NCBI GenBank assembly: GCA_046295455.1
Contig: JBKBNI010000006.1
Span: 62,001 to 126,000 of the forward strand
Direction of reading: 5' to 3'
DNA length: 64,000 bases
Origin: Thermaurantimonas sp046295455
Lineage (GTDB): Bacteria > Bacteroidota > Bacteroidia > Flavobacteriales > Schleiferiaceae
The position numbers and the translations under genes are program-made. The notes below the pieces were generated by a model. It was given only the letters and a program-made list of their open reading frames with translations. It made no database searches and was not told the DNA's origin. Positions 17,181 to 26,902 of this stretch are shown here, one piece after another. Within the stretch, counting starts at the first letter, position 1. Every line of letters starts with the position of its first letter.

Positions 17181-19730
17181 ATGGAAGAGAATTTTTCACC
17201 GAGAGTTAAAGATGTGATAAGTTACAGCAAGGAGGAAGCTCTCAGGCTGGGTCACGATGTAATCGGCACAGAACACCTTATGCTGGGCATCATCAGAGAA
17301 GGAGAGGGAAGTGCCATTCAAATACTATATGATTTAGGTGTGGATATTCAGGCGCTTCGCCAAAGGATTGAGTCTCTCATTCCGGCGAATTATGCCGGTA
17401 ATGTAAATATCAAAAAAAATATACCGCTCACCCGCCAAGCGGAAAAAGTGTTGAAAATCACACTCCTGGAGGCCAAGAAACTTCAGAGTTCTGAGATACG
17501 CACTGCTCATCTGCTCTTGTGTATCCTCCGCAATGAAGATGATCCGGTAGCGAGGGTATTGAAAAATTTTGGAGTAACCTACGAAAATGCCCGTCAGGTA
17601 TTTATGAATATTCAGGATCCCTCGTCTTCTGACTCTAAATACAAAGAAGATATCTCTATGAGCACATACGAAGATGATGATGACTTCGAACGCAAAGAAC
17701 GCTATGGAAATACCAACAGACCTGGTGGAAAAATGGATACAAAATCAAAAACCCCTGTGATTGACAACTTTGGCCGTGATCTTACTCAACTTGCAGAAGA
17801 GGGTAAGCTCGACCCGGTTGTAGGGCGCGAAAAAGAAATAGAGCGTGTTTCTCAGATTCTATCCCGCCGGAAGAAAAACAATCCTTTGCTCATAGGTGAA
17901 CCCGGTGTGGGTAAATCAGCCATTGCAGAGGGCCTTGCACTTCGGATTGTAAAGAAGAAAGTGAGCCGTGTGCTCTTCGACAAGCGCGTAGTAGCTCTCG
18001 ATCTTGCATCGATGGTAGCCGGTACCAAATACCGCGGACAATTTGAGGAGCGCATGAAATCACTGATGAACGAGCTTGAGCGCAATAAGGATATTATACT
18101 CTTTATAGACGAGATACACACCATCGTAGGTGCAGGAGGGGCAACCGGCTCACTGGATGCATCCAATATGTTTAAACCGGCACTTGCAAGAGGTGAAATT
18201 CAGTGCATCGGCGCTACCACTTTGGACGAATACCGTCAGTATATCGAAAAAGACGGTGCACTTGAAAGACGCTTCCAAAAAGTCATGGTAGAGCCCACTT
18301 CTCCTGAGGAGACAATACAAATACTTAAAAATATCAAAGACAAATACGAAGAACACCACAACGTGGTGTATACCGACGATGCTTTGGAGGCATGTGTAAA
18401 TCTTACGCAGAGATATGTCTCTGACAGACATTTGCCGGACAAAGCGATTGATGCCCTTGATGAAACCGGCTCCAGGGTTCACATTACCTCTATAAAAGTA
18501 CCTCAGTCAGTGCTCGACCTGGAAAAACAACTCGAAGAAATCAGAGAGCAAAAAATAAAAGTAGTAAAGCGCCAGAAATATGAAGATGCCGCGCGCCTGC
18601 GAGATGATGAAAAACGCCTTGAGAATCAATTGATGGAGGCTCAGCGCGAATGGGAGGAGGAAGTGAGACGCAACAAAGAGATAGTAACCGTAGATCATGT
18701 GGCTGAAGTAGTATCCATGATGACCGGTATCCCCGTTCAGCGTGTGGCTCAGGCCGAATCCAACCGATTGGCAAAACTCGCAGAAGAGCTTCAGGGTAAG
18801 GTCATCGGGCAGGAAGAAGCGGTGAATAAGGTAGTAAAGGCCATTCAAAGAAACAGAGCCGGACTTAAAGATCCGAAAAAGCCCATTGGATCATTTATAT
18901 TTCTTGGCCCTACCGGAGTTGGTAAAACTCAGCTCGCTAAAGAGCTGGCAAAGGCTCTCTTTGACTCTGAAGACTCGATGATCCGCATCGATATGAGTGA
19001 ATACATGGAGAAGTTTTCGATTTCCAGATTGATCGGGGCTCCTCCGGGTTATGTAGGCTATGAAGAGGGTGGTCAGCTGACCGAAAAAGTAAGACGCAAG
19101 CCCTATTCTGTGGTGCTCCTTGATGAAATCGAAAAAGCCCACCCGGATGTGTTTAACCTATTGTTACAAGCGCTTGACGATGGTCAGATGACAGATTCAC
19201 TCGGTAGAAAGGTTGATTTTAAAAACACAATCATTATCATGACTTCAAACATCGGTACCCGACAATTAAAGGACTTCGGTACAGGTGTCGGCTTTGTAAC
19301 AAAAGCAAAAGAGGAGAATATAGACTCCCTGGCAAAAAACGTCATCGAAAGCGCCCTGAAAAAAGCTTTTGCCCCTGAATTTCTCAACAGAATAGATGAC
19401 GTCATTCTATTCAATACGCTTAAAAAAGAGCACATCCATCAAATAATTCACATTGAAATCCGCAAACTCGTCGAACGAGTAGAGAAACTTGGCTTCAGAC
19501 TGCGAATGAGCGACGAATCCATCGAATTTCTAGCCGAAAAAGGCTTTGATCCGCAGTTCGGTGCCCGACCTCTTGCACGCGCCATACAGAAATATGTGGA
19601 AGATCCACTGGCAGAGCATCTGATTAACAACAGGTTTAAAGAAGGCTCTTCTTTGCTCGTGGAAGTCAATGAAGCAAAAGATGGATTGCTGATTTCGGAA
19701 GAGACCGCCGTAGCAGAAGAAAACGCCTGA
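17181..19730 (+). CDS. clpC: ATP-dependent Clp protease ATPase subunit ClpC
   Basis: ClpC is an AAA+ unfoldase that feeds proteins to ClpP or acts with adaptors. The 849-residue protein has a double Clp N-domain (about 1-145), a first AAA+ module with Walker A GEPGVGKS (from 239), a UVR domain in the middle segment (about 444-487, KYEDAARLRDDEKRLE), and a second AAA+ module with GPTGVGKT (from 576) and a D2 C-terminal domain. The UVR motif identifies ClpC rather than ClpB or ClpA. clpP is not in the window. The gene is single, with its own promoter and terminator. Confidence 0.96.
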   Translation: MEENFSPRVKDVISYSKEEALRLGHDVIGTEHLMLGIIREGEGSAIQILYDLGVDIQALRQRIESLIPANYAGNVNIKKNIPLTRQAEKVLKITLLEAKKLQSSEIRTAHLLLCILRNEDDPVARVLKNFGVTYENARQVFMNIQDPSSSDSKYKEDISMSTYEDDDDFERKERYGNTNRPGGKMDTKSKTPVIDNFGRDLTQLAEEGKLDPVVGREKEIERVSQILSRRKKNNPLLIGEPGVGKSAIAEGLALRIVKKKVSRVLFDKRVVALDLASMVAGTKYRGQFEERMKSLMNELERNKDIILFIDEIHTIVGAGGATGSLDASNMFKPALARGEIQCIGATTLDEYRQYIEKDGALERRFQKVMVEPTSPEETIQILKNIKDKYEEHHNVVYTDDALEACVNLTQRYVSDRHLPDKAIDALDETGSRVHITSIKVPQSVLDLEKQLEEIREQKIKVVKRQKYEDAARLRDDEKRLENQLMEAQREWEEEVRRNKEIVTVDHVAEVVSMMTGIPVQRVAQAESNRLAKLAEELQGKVIGQEEAVNKVVKAIQRNRAGLKDPKKPIGSFIFLGPTGVGKTQLAKELAKALFDSEDSMIRIDMSEYMEKFSISRLIGAPPGYVGYEEGGQLTEKVRRKPYSVVLLDEIEKAHPDVFNLLLQALDDGQMTDSLGRKVDFKNTIIIMTSNIGTRQLKDFGTGVGFVTKAKEENIDSLAKNVIESALKKAFAPEFLNRIDDVILFNTLKKEHIHQIIHIEIRKLVERVEKLGFRLRMSDESIEFLAEKGFDPQFGARPLARAIQKYVEDPLAEHLINNRFKEGSSLLVEVNEAKDGLLISEETAVAEENA

Positions 19731-19751
19731 TAAAGCTTTCATTTGGCTTGA

Positions 19752-19785
19752 AAACCACCCTCGTGAGCGTGGGTGGTCTTTTTAT
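19752..19785 (+). terminator. Intrinsic terminator after clpC
   Basis: A perfect 7-bp stem ACCACCC (19754-19760)/GGGTGGT (19771-19777) with a 10-base loop is followed by CTTTTT. Confidence 0.85.
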
Positions 19786-19879
19786 TTCACAAAGTTTTAA
19801 GCGGTTTGACACATGCAAGACCATAAGAATCTCGCGTTTTTGATAAAATCTTGGTAGTAAGTAAACCTTCCTTTACCTC

Positions 19880-19887
19880 TATTTTTG
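19880..19887 (+). promoter_or_regulatory. Promoter -7 box for the MORN cluster
   Basis: TATTTTTG fits TAnnTTTG. It overlaps the in-frame TTG at 19885 and so supports ATG 19906 as the first codon of the downstream gene. Confidence 0.5.
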
Positions 19888-19905
19888 CAAAAATTCGACA
19901 GGTTA

Positions 19906-20583
19906 ATGAATCGCTACTCAATTACAATCTGCGTTTTCGCTCTCAGTATACTAGGTGCTGCCCTTCTGAGGGCTCAAATTCAACCCAATTTCAACAAGGA
20001 GGACGAAAACGGCAAACGACAAGGCCAATGGGTATACTATCATCCCAGTGGCAATTTGAAAACCATCGAAAACTACAGCGATAACTTGCTCGATGGCATC
20101 CGCGTCACCCTCAATGACCGCGGATATCTCAACATTGAAGAATATTATGTAAGAGGAAAACTGCATGGAACTCAGAAAATATTCGATGGATTTGCTCGAC
20201 TCATGGAACTAAAAGAATTCAACGAGGGTGTTCTGTCAGGAATCTACAAAAAGTTTAACCCCAATACTGGTAAACTCAGTGAAGAAGGCACATTCGTAAA
20301 CAACGAGAAACACGGCAAATACATATGGTACTATGACAACGGGAATCCCGCAGTGGCGTATACCTACAAGATGGGGATGATCGAGGGAGAAGCCATTGAA
20401 TATTTCCGCGATGGAGGTATAGCGGCTATATCAACTTATCAGGCTAATGAACTCAACGGGTCGCATAAAGAATTTTATCAGGATGGTAAATTAAAAATCG
20501 AAGGGCAATATAAAAATGGGGAAAAAAGCGGTAAATGGTACATCTATGATGAAAACGGCAAAAAGAAACTACTAAAAAATTAG
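19906..20583 (+). CDS. Secreted MORN_2-repeat protein (YwqK-like)
   Basis: The 225-residue protein has a signal peptide (cleavage near LLRAQ) and about six MORN_2 type repeats of the form GKxxGxWxxYxxxGxL, for example GKRQGQWVYYHPSGNLK, GKYIWYYDNGNPAVAY and GEKSGKWYIYDENGKKK. Databases often label such proteins as YwqK-family antitoxins, but the signal peptide and the absence of a toxin gene argue against that role here. It is the first gene of a tightly spaced cluster with a DUF2490 gene 4 bases downstream. The function is unknown; a periplasmic or surface binding scaffold is one possibility. Confidence 0.75.
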   Translation: MNRYSITICVFALSILGAALLRAQIQPNFNKEDENGKRQGQWVYYHPSGNLKTIENYSDNLLDGIRVTLNDRGYLNIEEYYVRGKLHGTQKIFDGFARLMELKEFNEGVLSGIYKKFNPNTGKLSEEGTFVNNEKHGKYIWYYDNGNPAVAYTYKMGMIEGEAIEYFRDGGIAAISTYQANELNGSHKEFYQDGKLKIEGQYKNGEKSGKWYIYDENGKKKLLKN

Positions 20584-20587
20584 CCAC

Positions 20588-21388
20588 TTGAGAGCAATAA
20601 TGCTACTATTCCTGCTTTTGATAGTACGCCTGCCTGAAGGCTACGCTCAAGAACGGGTAATATCAATGGAAGAGACCGGAATATGGAATGGACTTTATTT
20701 AAAAGTTCGCTTTGCCGAAAAATTTGGATACTATGGTGAGCATCACTACAGGGTTCGAAATTCGTTGGATAATTTGTGGTCATTTTATGGCCGCACTCGA
20801 CAATGGTATAATAGAGCCGGCATTAATATTCTTTTCAATCAATATTTTGAAGCCGTTATTGGCCCTACACTGGTTTTCAATTATACTCCCAGACCCGGCG
20901 ATGATTCTTTTGACAGAGTAACTATAGAACCCCGGATCTGGCATCAGTGGCTTTTGATTATGCCATCCATGGGAAGAGTCAAGGTATACCATCAGTTTAG
21001 ATTTGAGCACAGATGGCGCCGAAACAATCTTAAAGGTTCCGAATTTGAATACACCGATCGCTATCGCTACAAAATTTTTGCTTATATTCCGATCAATAAG
21101 AAAAAGATTGAAAAAAAAGCCTTTTTTTTTTCACCCTCTGCCGAAATCTTTATGCAGTCAGGCCGCTCCATTGTGTATAATCCCTTTGAAGACTTCAGGA
21201 CATACAACGGATTTGGGTACGTCCAAAACAATCGGATTACCTACTTTGCTGGATACATGTATACTCTGGGACAGAAGGGAAACGGATTTGAATATAAAAC
21301 CTCTCACATTTTGCGGTTTAACATAATGATCGGATTGGATGCCAGGAGTGTCGAAAAAAGACTTCCGAATATTAATTTAGGGTTTTAA
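20588..21388 (+). CDS. DUF2490 family outer membrane protein
   Basis: The 266-residue protein has a signal peptide ending at GYAQ and repeated alternating aromatic strands such as RIWHQWLLIMP, VKVYHQFRFEHRW and RITYFAGYMYTLGQ. These features are typical of DUF2490, a predicted 10-12 strand outer membrane barrel of unknown function. The start is probably TTG 20588, because it adds a basic residue before the hydrophobic core; ATG 20600 is the alternative. It lies 4 bases after the MORN_2 gene, and its TAA shares one base with the ATG of the next gene, so the three are probably translated together. Confidence 0.72.
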   Translation: MRAIMLLFLLLIVRLPEGYAQERVISMEETGIWNGLYLKVRFAEKFGYYGEHHYRVRNSLDNLWSFYGRTRQWYNRAGINILFNQYFEAVIGPTLVFNYTPRPGDDSFDRVTIEPRIWHQWLLIMPSMGRVKVYHQFRFEHRWRRNNLKGSEFEYTDRYRYKIFAYIPINKKKIEKKAFFFSPSAEIFMQSGRSIVYNPFEDFRTYNGFGYVQNNRITYFAGYMYTLGQKGNGFEYKTSHILRFNIMIGLDARSVEKRLPNINLGF

Positions 21389-22239
21389 TGAAAAAAAGAA
21401 TTTCCATTGTACTCCTCGTTTTGCTGATTATATCTCTTCTCTTTAACATATATCAGCATAAAGAATATGATAAACTCACGCAAAATGTCCAAATTCTCAG
21501 CTACGAACTTGAATCATATTCTCAAAAAAACGACCGACTGATTGCAGCCATCAGCGAATTGATACTTGAGGAAGATGAAATCACAAATCTCACAATGGGG
21601 GATAATGACAATACTGCTCTTGACTCGTTGCTAATTAAAATCAAAAAAATAAACAGATCCATTCAAAGCAAATCAGACTCCTTGCTTGCAATGAATGAGA
21701 TGTTTCGAAGATTAAAAACCCTCCGACCGGATCAGGATCAAAAACTTCGACAAGCAATAGACAACGTAGAGGAGCTCCGTGAAATGCTATCCATCAAAAA
21801 CGTTGAAATTGAACTGCTTCGAACAGAACTTGAACAACTTAGAAAAAAAATACAACAAGTAGATCACAAAACCAAAGAAATTGTCCTAACACTGCCAGAC
21901 AATATTAAACTCAGATATATCGGCGAACTGGAAAACAACAAACCTGAGGGATTGGGAGTAGGATTTTACAGCACAGGGGGACACTATATCGGACAGTGGA
22001 AAGATGGACAGCGACATGGACAAGGTGAATACGTATGGTCGAATGGTGACATATACAGGGGTGAATACGTTCTCGATAAGCGACATGGCCAGGGGGTTTA
22101 TTTATATAGCAACGGATACCGTTATCAGGGCAACTGGAGTAACGACCTACGCGAAGGATACGGCGAACTGCTGGACGATGAAGGCCGAATTTTGGCCAAA
22201 GGAAACTGGAAAAACAATAAACTTGAAAACAAGAAGTAG
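21388..22239 (+). CDS. Membrane-anchored coiled-coil protein with MORN repeats
   Basis: This 283-residue protein has an N-terminal hydrophobic anchor (about residues 5-22), a long coiled-coil (about 25-165) with two heptad-rich blocks, and a C-terminal domain of MORN repeats (about 170-275: YIGELENNKPEGLG, YIGQWKDGQRHGQG, YRGEYVLDKRHGQG, YQGNWSNDLREGYG). MORN repeats often contact lipid or act as structural scaffolds. The lack of a clear cleavage site suggests that it stays inner-membrane anchored with the rest in the periplasm; the topology is inferred. It starts on the stop codon of the DUF2490 gene and precedes AMP nucleosidase by 2 bases. The function is unknown. Confidence 0.72.
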   Translation: MKKRISIVLLVLLIISLLFNIYQHKEYDKLTQNVQILSYELESYSQKNDRLIAAISELILEEDEITNLTMGDNDNTALDSLLIKIKKINRSIQSKSDSLLAMNEMFRRLKTLRPDQDQKLRQAIDNVEELREMLSIKNVEIELLRTELEQLRKKIQQVDHKTKEIVLTLPDNIKLRYIGELENNKPEGLGVGFYSTGGHYIGQWKDGQRHGQGEYVWSNGDIYRGEYVLDKRHGQGVYLYSNGYRYQGNWSNDLREGYGELLDDEGRILAKGNWKNNKLENKK

Positions 22240-22241
22240 GA

Positions 22242-23012
22242 ATGAAAACCAAGGAAGAGATCGTAAGCAATTGGCTTCCAAGATATACGGGCGTATCAAT
22301 AGATCAATTTAGCAAATACATTCTCTTGACCAATTTTAACAACTACCTCGAGGTTTTCAAAGATATGTATGGAGGGGAGATCATGGGACTAAACCGTTCA
22401 ATGCCAAGCATACACGCAAATGGTGTATCATTTATCAATTTTGGAATGGGAAGTCCCAATGCTGCCACAGTGATGGATCTTCTTACTACGATACATCCAA
22501 AAGCTGTTTTATTTCTTGGAAAGTGCGGTGGTCTTAAAAAGAAGAATACCATAGGTGATTTAATTCTTCCTATCGGAGCTATACGGGGCGAAGGTACATC
22601 TAATAATTACATGCCGGCGGAGGTTCCATCGTTGCCCTCTTTTGCTTTACAAAAAGCTGTTTCCACTACTATAAGAAACAATGAAAAAGACTACTGGACA
22701 GGTACAGTCTACACTACCAATCGCAGGGTATGGGAGCATGATGCAGAGTTTAAAAGATACCTGAAAATTACCCGGGCCATAGCCATTGATATGGAGACGG
22801 CCACGCTGTTTACTGTAGGGTTTAGAAATAAAATTCCCACAGGTGCCTTGCTTTTAGTGAGCGATCAGCCCATGGTGCCCGAAGGTGTAAAGACCGAGGC
22901 CAGCGACATGATGGTCACGGCTAATTTTGTAAAGTTACACGTAAAAATAGGTGTAGAATCACTCTTGGAGCTCATAAACAATGGTCTGACAGTAAAACAC
23001 CTTAGATTCTAG
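22242..23012 (+). CDS. amn: AMP nucleosidase
   Basis: AMP nucleosidase hydrolyses AMP to adenine and ribose 5-phosphate. The 256-residue protein belongs to the purine nucleoside phosphorylase/MTAN superfamily, with the glycine-rich FLGKCGGLKKKNTIGDL segment and the signature AIDMETATLF with its conserved ME pair. It corresponds to the catalytic half of the longer E. coli Amn (about 480 residues), a short form that is common in Bacteroidota. It is 2 bases downstream of the MORN coiled-coil gene, so a shared transcript is likely although no functional link is obvious. Confidence 0.85.
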   Translation: MKTKEEIVSNWLPRYTGVSIDQFSKYILLTNFNNYLEVFKDMYGGEIMGLNRSMPSIHANGVSFINFGMGSPNAATVMDLLTTIHPKAVLFLGKCGGLKKKNTIGDLILPIGAIRGEGTSNNYMPAEVPSLPSFALQKAVSTTIRNNEKDYWTGTVYTTNRRVWEHDAEFKRYLKITRAIAIDMETATLFTVGFRNKIPTGALLLVSDQPMVPEGVKTEASDMMVTANFVKLHVKIGVESLLELINNGLTVKHLRF

Positions 23013-23033
23013 TATCCGAAACTTAACTTCATT

Positions 23034-24524
23034 TTGGGACTTATAGCACGTCAGACGATCAAAGCAAGTGCAGCTTCATACATTGGTGTGGCTCTTGGCA
23101 CCTTTACATTGTTGTTTTTATTTCCAGCGTATCTCAGTCAGGATCAGATTGGTCTGCTGCGCATTGTCCTGAATGCGGCCGGAATGTTTTCCACCCTCGC
23201 CGTGCTCGGTATACCACAGGTCTCGGTGAAGTACTTTCCGTATATTCAAGACAAGGATGCATATCGGGCCTATGCCACGCTCCTATATGTGGTGTCAGCG
23301 ATCGGTGTAGTTCTGTTTTACTTGATTTTTCTGGTGTTTGAAACACCTGTCACGAGGTTTTATGCCCGGAACGCAAGAGAGCTCACTGAGTACTATTATC
23401 TCGTCTGGATCATCACAGCCATCAATACCCTCTACATTACAGCAGCCTCCTATGCGCGGATGAATCAGCGAATTGTTGTGCCTTCAGCAATTAAAGATGT
23501 GGGAGTCAGGGTGATGACTATTCTTTTTTTTCTTGGGATCATCTTTCGGTGGTATGAATTTGACGTTTTTCTCAATCTGCAGATTGTCATATACCTCCTT
23601 GCTCTGGCCGCAGTGCTGTGGTACAATCACCGACTTGTTCCCTTCAGACCCTCCGCTGATTTCAGTAGGCTCAAATCATTACTCAATGGGGTGGTCTCAT
23701 TTGGTTTATTTTCTGTCCTCACGTCCACTGCCAGTATAGTTGTCACAACGATTGACAGTCTGATGATCGGTGGAATGATCAACCTTGGAGATGCTGGAAT
23801 CTATGTAATAGCATCATACATCGGACTGGTGATTGAGATGCCCAAGCGATCACTCAACGCAATAGTCGGACCCTTGCTGTCCGAGAGTTGGAAAAACCAG
23901 GACATTCAGACAATCAATCATGTGCATTCCCGAAGTGCACTCAACCAGATTATCTTCGGTGGGGGACTGCTACTGCTCATCTGGGCGGCTATCGACGGAA
24001 TTTTCTACCTGATGCCCAATGGGGAGGTATATGCTTCAGGTAAATATGTGGTTTTGTTTATCGGTCTTGCAAAGTTGACAGATCTTGCCTTTGGGCTAAC
24101 GGCGGAGATTATTTCTTTTTCGCCTAAATATCGGTACAATCTGTTTTTGTTGTTGCTATTGGCCAGTATTGCGGTTGTTTCCAATTATCTGCTGATTCCG
24201 GTGTATGGCATTACGGGGGCGGGCTTGGCCACGCTTATTTCATACATTGTGTACAATCTGCTATCGTATTGGCTGATGAAGCGCGATTATGGGGTCACTC
24301 CGTTTAATCACAAAACGGCCAAGGCGTTTGCCCTGGTAGGGGTTACGTTTCTGGTGTTGCATCTAATACGAGCTGATATACATGTTTTGGTGATTTCAGC
24401 CATCAGAGTTGTCCTTGCTGCCGCCCTTCTGATCGGAGGGGTTATATACCTGGGACTATCTGCGGACTTTGGTCAACTCTTTGAGCAGACAAGAAAATTT
24501 TTTCAGAAATTTACCAAAAAGTAA
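23034..24524 (+). CDS. Polysaccharide/lipid-linked oligosaccharide flippase (MATE-like MVF family)
   Basis: The 496-residue, very hydrophobic protein has about 12-14 transmembrane helices, starting with RQTIKASAASYIGVALGTFTLLFLFP, which is the usual opening of Wzx-type polysaccharide biosynthesis proteins. Such proteins move lipid-linked sugars across the inner membrane. The start is TTG 23034; no ATG lies near the N-terminus and this start begins exactly at the family's conserved helix. It is preceded by amn (21 bases). No glycosyltransferase cluster surrounds it, so the substrate is unknown. Confidence 0.8.
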   Translation: MGLIARQTIKASAASYIGVALGTFTLLFLFPAYLSQDQIGLLRIVLNAAGMFSTLAVLGIPQVSVKYFPYIQDKDAYRAYATLLYVVSAIGVVLFYLIFLVFETPVTRFYARNARELTEYYYLVWIITAINTLYITAASYARMNQRIVVPSAIKDVGVRVMTILFFLGIIFRWYEFDVFLNLQIVIYLLALAAVLWYNHRLVPFRPSADFSRLKSLLNGVVSFGLFSVLTSTASIVVTTIDSLMIGGMINLGDAGIYVIASYIGLVIEMPKRSLNAIVGPLLSESWKNQDIQTINHVHSRSALNQIIFGGGLLLLIWAAIDGIFYLMPNGEVYASGKYVVLFIGLAKLTDLAFGLTAEIISFSPKYRYNLFLLLLLASIAVVSNYLLIPVYGITGAGLATLISYIVYNLLSYWLMKRDYGVTPFNHKTAKAFALVGVTFLVLHLIRADIHVLVISAIRVVLAAALLIGGVIYLGLSADFGQLFEQTRKFFQKFTKK

Positions 24525-24591
24525 TCTTTTAGGTATGGAGAGATATGATTCCTTTAATAGTATTGCTTTTTGAAAAATTGATACTGGTTTG

Positions 24592-26898
24592 ATGGTATTG
24601 TTTTTTGTTTTGATAGGGGTATTGCTGGCGGTTCTCCTCGTAGTTTTCAGGGATTTCCTTACAGAGGGCCTCAGTGCGCTGTTTTTTATCATTCCTCTTT
24701 CGGTTTTTTTTTATTTTTTGAGTTTTATTTCATCGGATTTGCCGGATTTGGGCATTATTCGGTGGCAGGAGGGGATGGGTGTTCACTTTGAGTGGCGAAT
24801 CGATGGGCTATCCTTGCTGTTTGTTCTGCTCATAAGCGGTATTGGTACATTGGTATTTGCATATTCTCACTACTATCTGAAGGGACATCCCGATAAATTT
24901 CGTTTTTTCGGGTTTCTGGCTTTTTTTATGACGGCCATGCTCGGGCTTGTGGTCAGTGATAATTTGATGATGATGTTTATGTTTTGGGAGCTGACGAGCA
25001 TATCTTCATTTTTTCTCATCGGATTCCATTATGAAGAAAAATCGTCGAGAGATGCCGCCTTGCGTGCACTTTCCGTGACAGGGCTTGGGGGGGTTGGTCT
25101 ACTTGTCGCTGCGGTATTGATCTCTACGGTTACCGGTTCGTATTCGTTTTCTGATGCACTGGTGCAGAGAGATGCAATCATTGACTCCCCACAGGGAAAA
25201 GTGGCCTTTTGGCTATTTCTGCTGGCAGCATTTACCAAATCGGCGCAGTTTCCATTTCACTTTTGGCTTCCGGGTGCTATGAAGGCACCGACTCCGGTAA
25301 GTACATATTTGCATTCGGCTACGATGGTGAAGGCGGGAGTTTTTTTGCTGTTAAGATTGTACCCCGTATACTCAGGGCTCGAACTATGGAAGCCCGTGCT
25401 AATGACAGTCGGAGGGGTTACAATGGTATACAGCGCCATACAGGCTCTTCTTTTTAAAGATATGAAGAGCATTCTTGCTTATACGACTCTGAGTGCGCTC
25501 GGAATTCTGGTATTTCTGACCGGAATCGGCGGGGAAGGGGGTATATCCGCTTCAGCTATATTTATCCTGGTGCACGCCTTGTACAAAGCTTCGCTTTTCC
25601 TGATAACGGGCATTGTAGATCACCAGACACACTCACGCGATGTGACCAGGCTAAACGGGCTCGGCAGAATCATGCCCGGTGTTGCTGTGGCGGCATGGAT
25701 TGCAGCGCTCAGTCATGGGGGTGTCCCGCTCACATTTGGATTTTTGGGAAAAGAATTTTTGTATGAGGCAGCGTACGGACTTGTCGATCAGTCTGTATTG
25801 CCCGTTGCTGCTGCATTTTTAACCGGCTGTCTGCTGTTTTTGGCCGGTTTTTGGGTCGGAGTCAAACCCTTCACAGGCAAGTTGGCAAATGAATTCGATC
25901 ACGGGGTGTCCTATCGGGTTTCGGCCTGGCTGAAATTGCCGGTGTATATTCTTTCGGTGTTTACCCTTGTGCTGGGAGTCTATCCAAACATTATTTCTGG
26001 CCTTACCAATCAGGTGCTTACCTCTGTACAGATTGACTACGATCCGGTAGATATTCATCTATGGCATGGTTTCACTCCTGTGTTTTTTATGTCGATGGCA
26101 ACATTGGTTTTGGGAGTACTGCTTTACCTTATTACTAAGCCGGGCAGGATTTACCAACGATCGGTTGAAAAGCTATCGTATTCAGCGACGTCTGTGTATG
26201 ATATGACAAGGTACAGTATTAAAAAATTGAGTCAGGTCTATACCGACTTGCTCCAGAATGGATATCTGAGACTCTATGTCCTTACGATTGTTGTGTTTTT
26301 AATGATGTTGGTGGGGTACTCCATGTTCAAGGGCGTGCATATTTATGTCGATTTCAGAAAAATATCTGAGGTTACCGTGTATGAAGCCACAATAGTTCTT
26401 TTGTTGATTTTCAGTATTTTGTTTATACTTCTTGCCAAGTCCAGGCTGGCTGCCGTAGCGGCTATGGGCGTTTTGGGAATCTCAATCAGTCTGCTGTTTG
26501 TATTCTACAGCGCACCAGATCTGGCCATGACTCAGTTTTCCATCGATACCCTGACGGTGATTTTGTTTGTGCTGGTACTGTACAAGCTGCCAAAATACAT
26601 CAATGTCTCATCGGTAGCTGTTCGCATCCGGGATTTTATTGTGTCAGCTGCCTTTGGGGCTATTATTACAATGCTTGCGCTGGAAGTGCTCAACGAACCG
26701 ATAAATCGAGAGACTTCTGAATATTATGTTCAGAATTCATATGTACTCGCCAAAGGTAAAAATGTAGTAAATGTAATCCTGGTGGATTTCAGAGGGGCAG
26801 ATACGATGGTGGAAATCACAGTACTTACCATCGCTGCATTGGGAGTGTTTGGATTGATGAAATTGCGACTTAAAGACAACGAAAAAACCTGGGAATAG
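24592..26898 (+). CDS. mrpA: Na+/H+ antiporter subunit A (MrpA)
   Basis: This is the largest subunit of the multi-component Mrp cation/proton antiporter. The 768-residue membrane protein has a NuoL-like proton-pumping domain (about 1-500) with FRFFGFLAFFMTAMLGLVVSDNL, MFWELTSISSFFLIGFHY and the KSAQFPFHFWLPGAMKAPTPVS loop, and a C-terminal part (about 570-768) related to MbhD/MbhE-type subunits (FYSAPDLAMTQFSIDTLTVILF). The start is ATG 24592, with a TTG one codon earlier. It is the first gene of a seven-gene operon, 4 bases before mrpB. Confidence 0.93.
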   Translation: MVLFFVLIGVLLAVLLVVFRDFLTEGLSALFFIIPLSVFFYFLSFISSDLPDLGIIRWQEGMGVHFEWRIDGLSLLFVLLISGIGTLVFAYSHYYLKGHPDKFRFFGFLAFFMTAMLGLVVSDNLMMMFMFWELTSISSFFLIGFHYEEKSSRDAALRALSVTGLGGVGLLVAAVLISTVTGSYSFSDALVQRDAIIDSPQGKVAFWLFLLAAFTKSAQFPFHFWLPGAMKAPTPVSTYLHSATMVKAGVFLLLRLYPVYSGLELWKPVLMTVGGVTMVYSAIQALLFKDMKSILAYTTLSALGILVFLTGIGGEGGISASAIFILVHALYKASLFLITGIVDHQTHSRDVTRLNGLGRIMPGVAVAAWIAALSHGGVPLTFGFLGKEFLYEAAYGLVDQSVLPVAAAFLTGCLLFLAGFWVGVKPFTGKLANEFDHGVSYRVSAWLKLPVYILSVFTLVLGVYPNIISGLTNQVLTSVQIDYDPVDIHLWHGFTPVFFMSMATLVLGVLLYLITKPGRIYQRSVEKLSYSATSVYDMTRYSIKKLSQVYTDLLQNGYLRLYVLTIVVFLMMLVGYSMFKGVHIYVDFRKISEVTVYEATIVLLLIFSILFILLAKSRLAAVAAMGVLGISISLLFVFYSAPDLAMTQFSIDTLTVILFVLVLYKLPKYINVSSVAVRIRDFIVSAAFGAIITMLALEVLNEPINRETSEYYVQNSYVLAKGKNVVNVILVDFRGADTMVEITVLTIAALGVFGLMKLRLKDNEKTWE

Positions 26899-26902
26899 CT
26901 TT

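Noticed and set aside
19906..20583. The YwqK-like protein as an antitoxin of a toxin-antitoxin pair
   Set aside because: It carries a signal peptide and MORN_2 repeats, and the neighbours are a barrel protein and a coiled-coil protein. No toxin-like gene is present.
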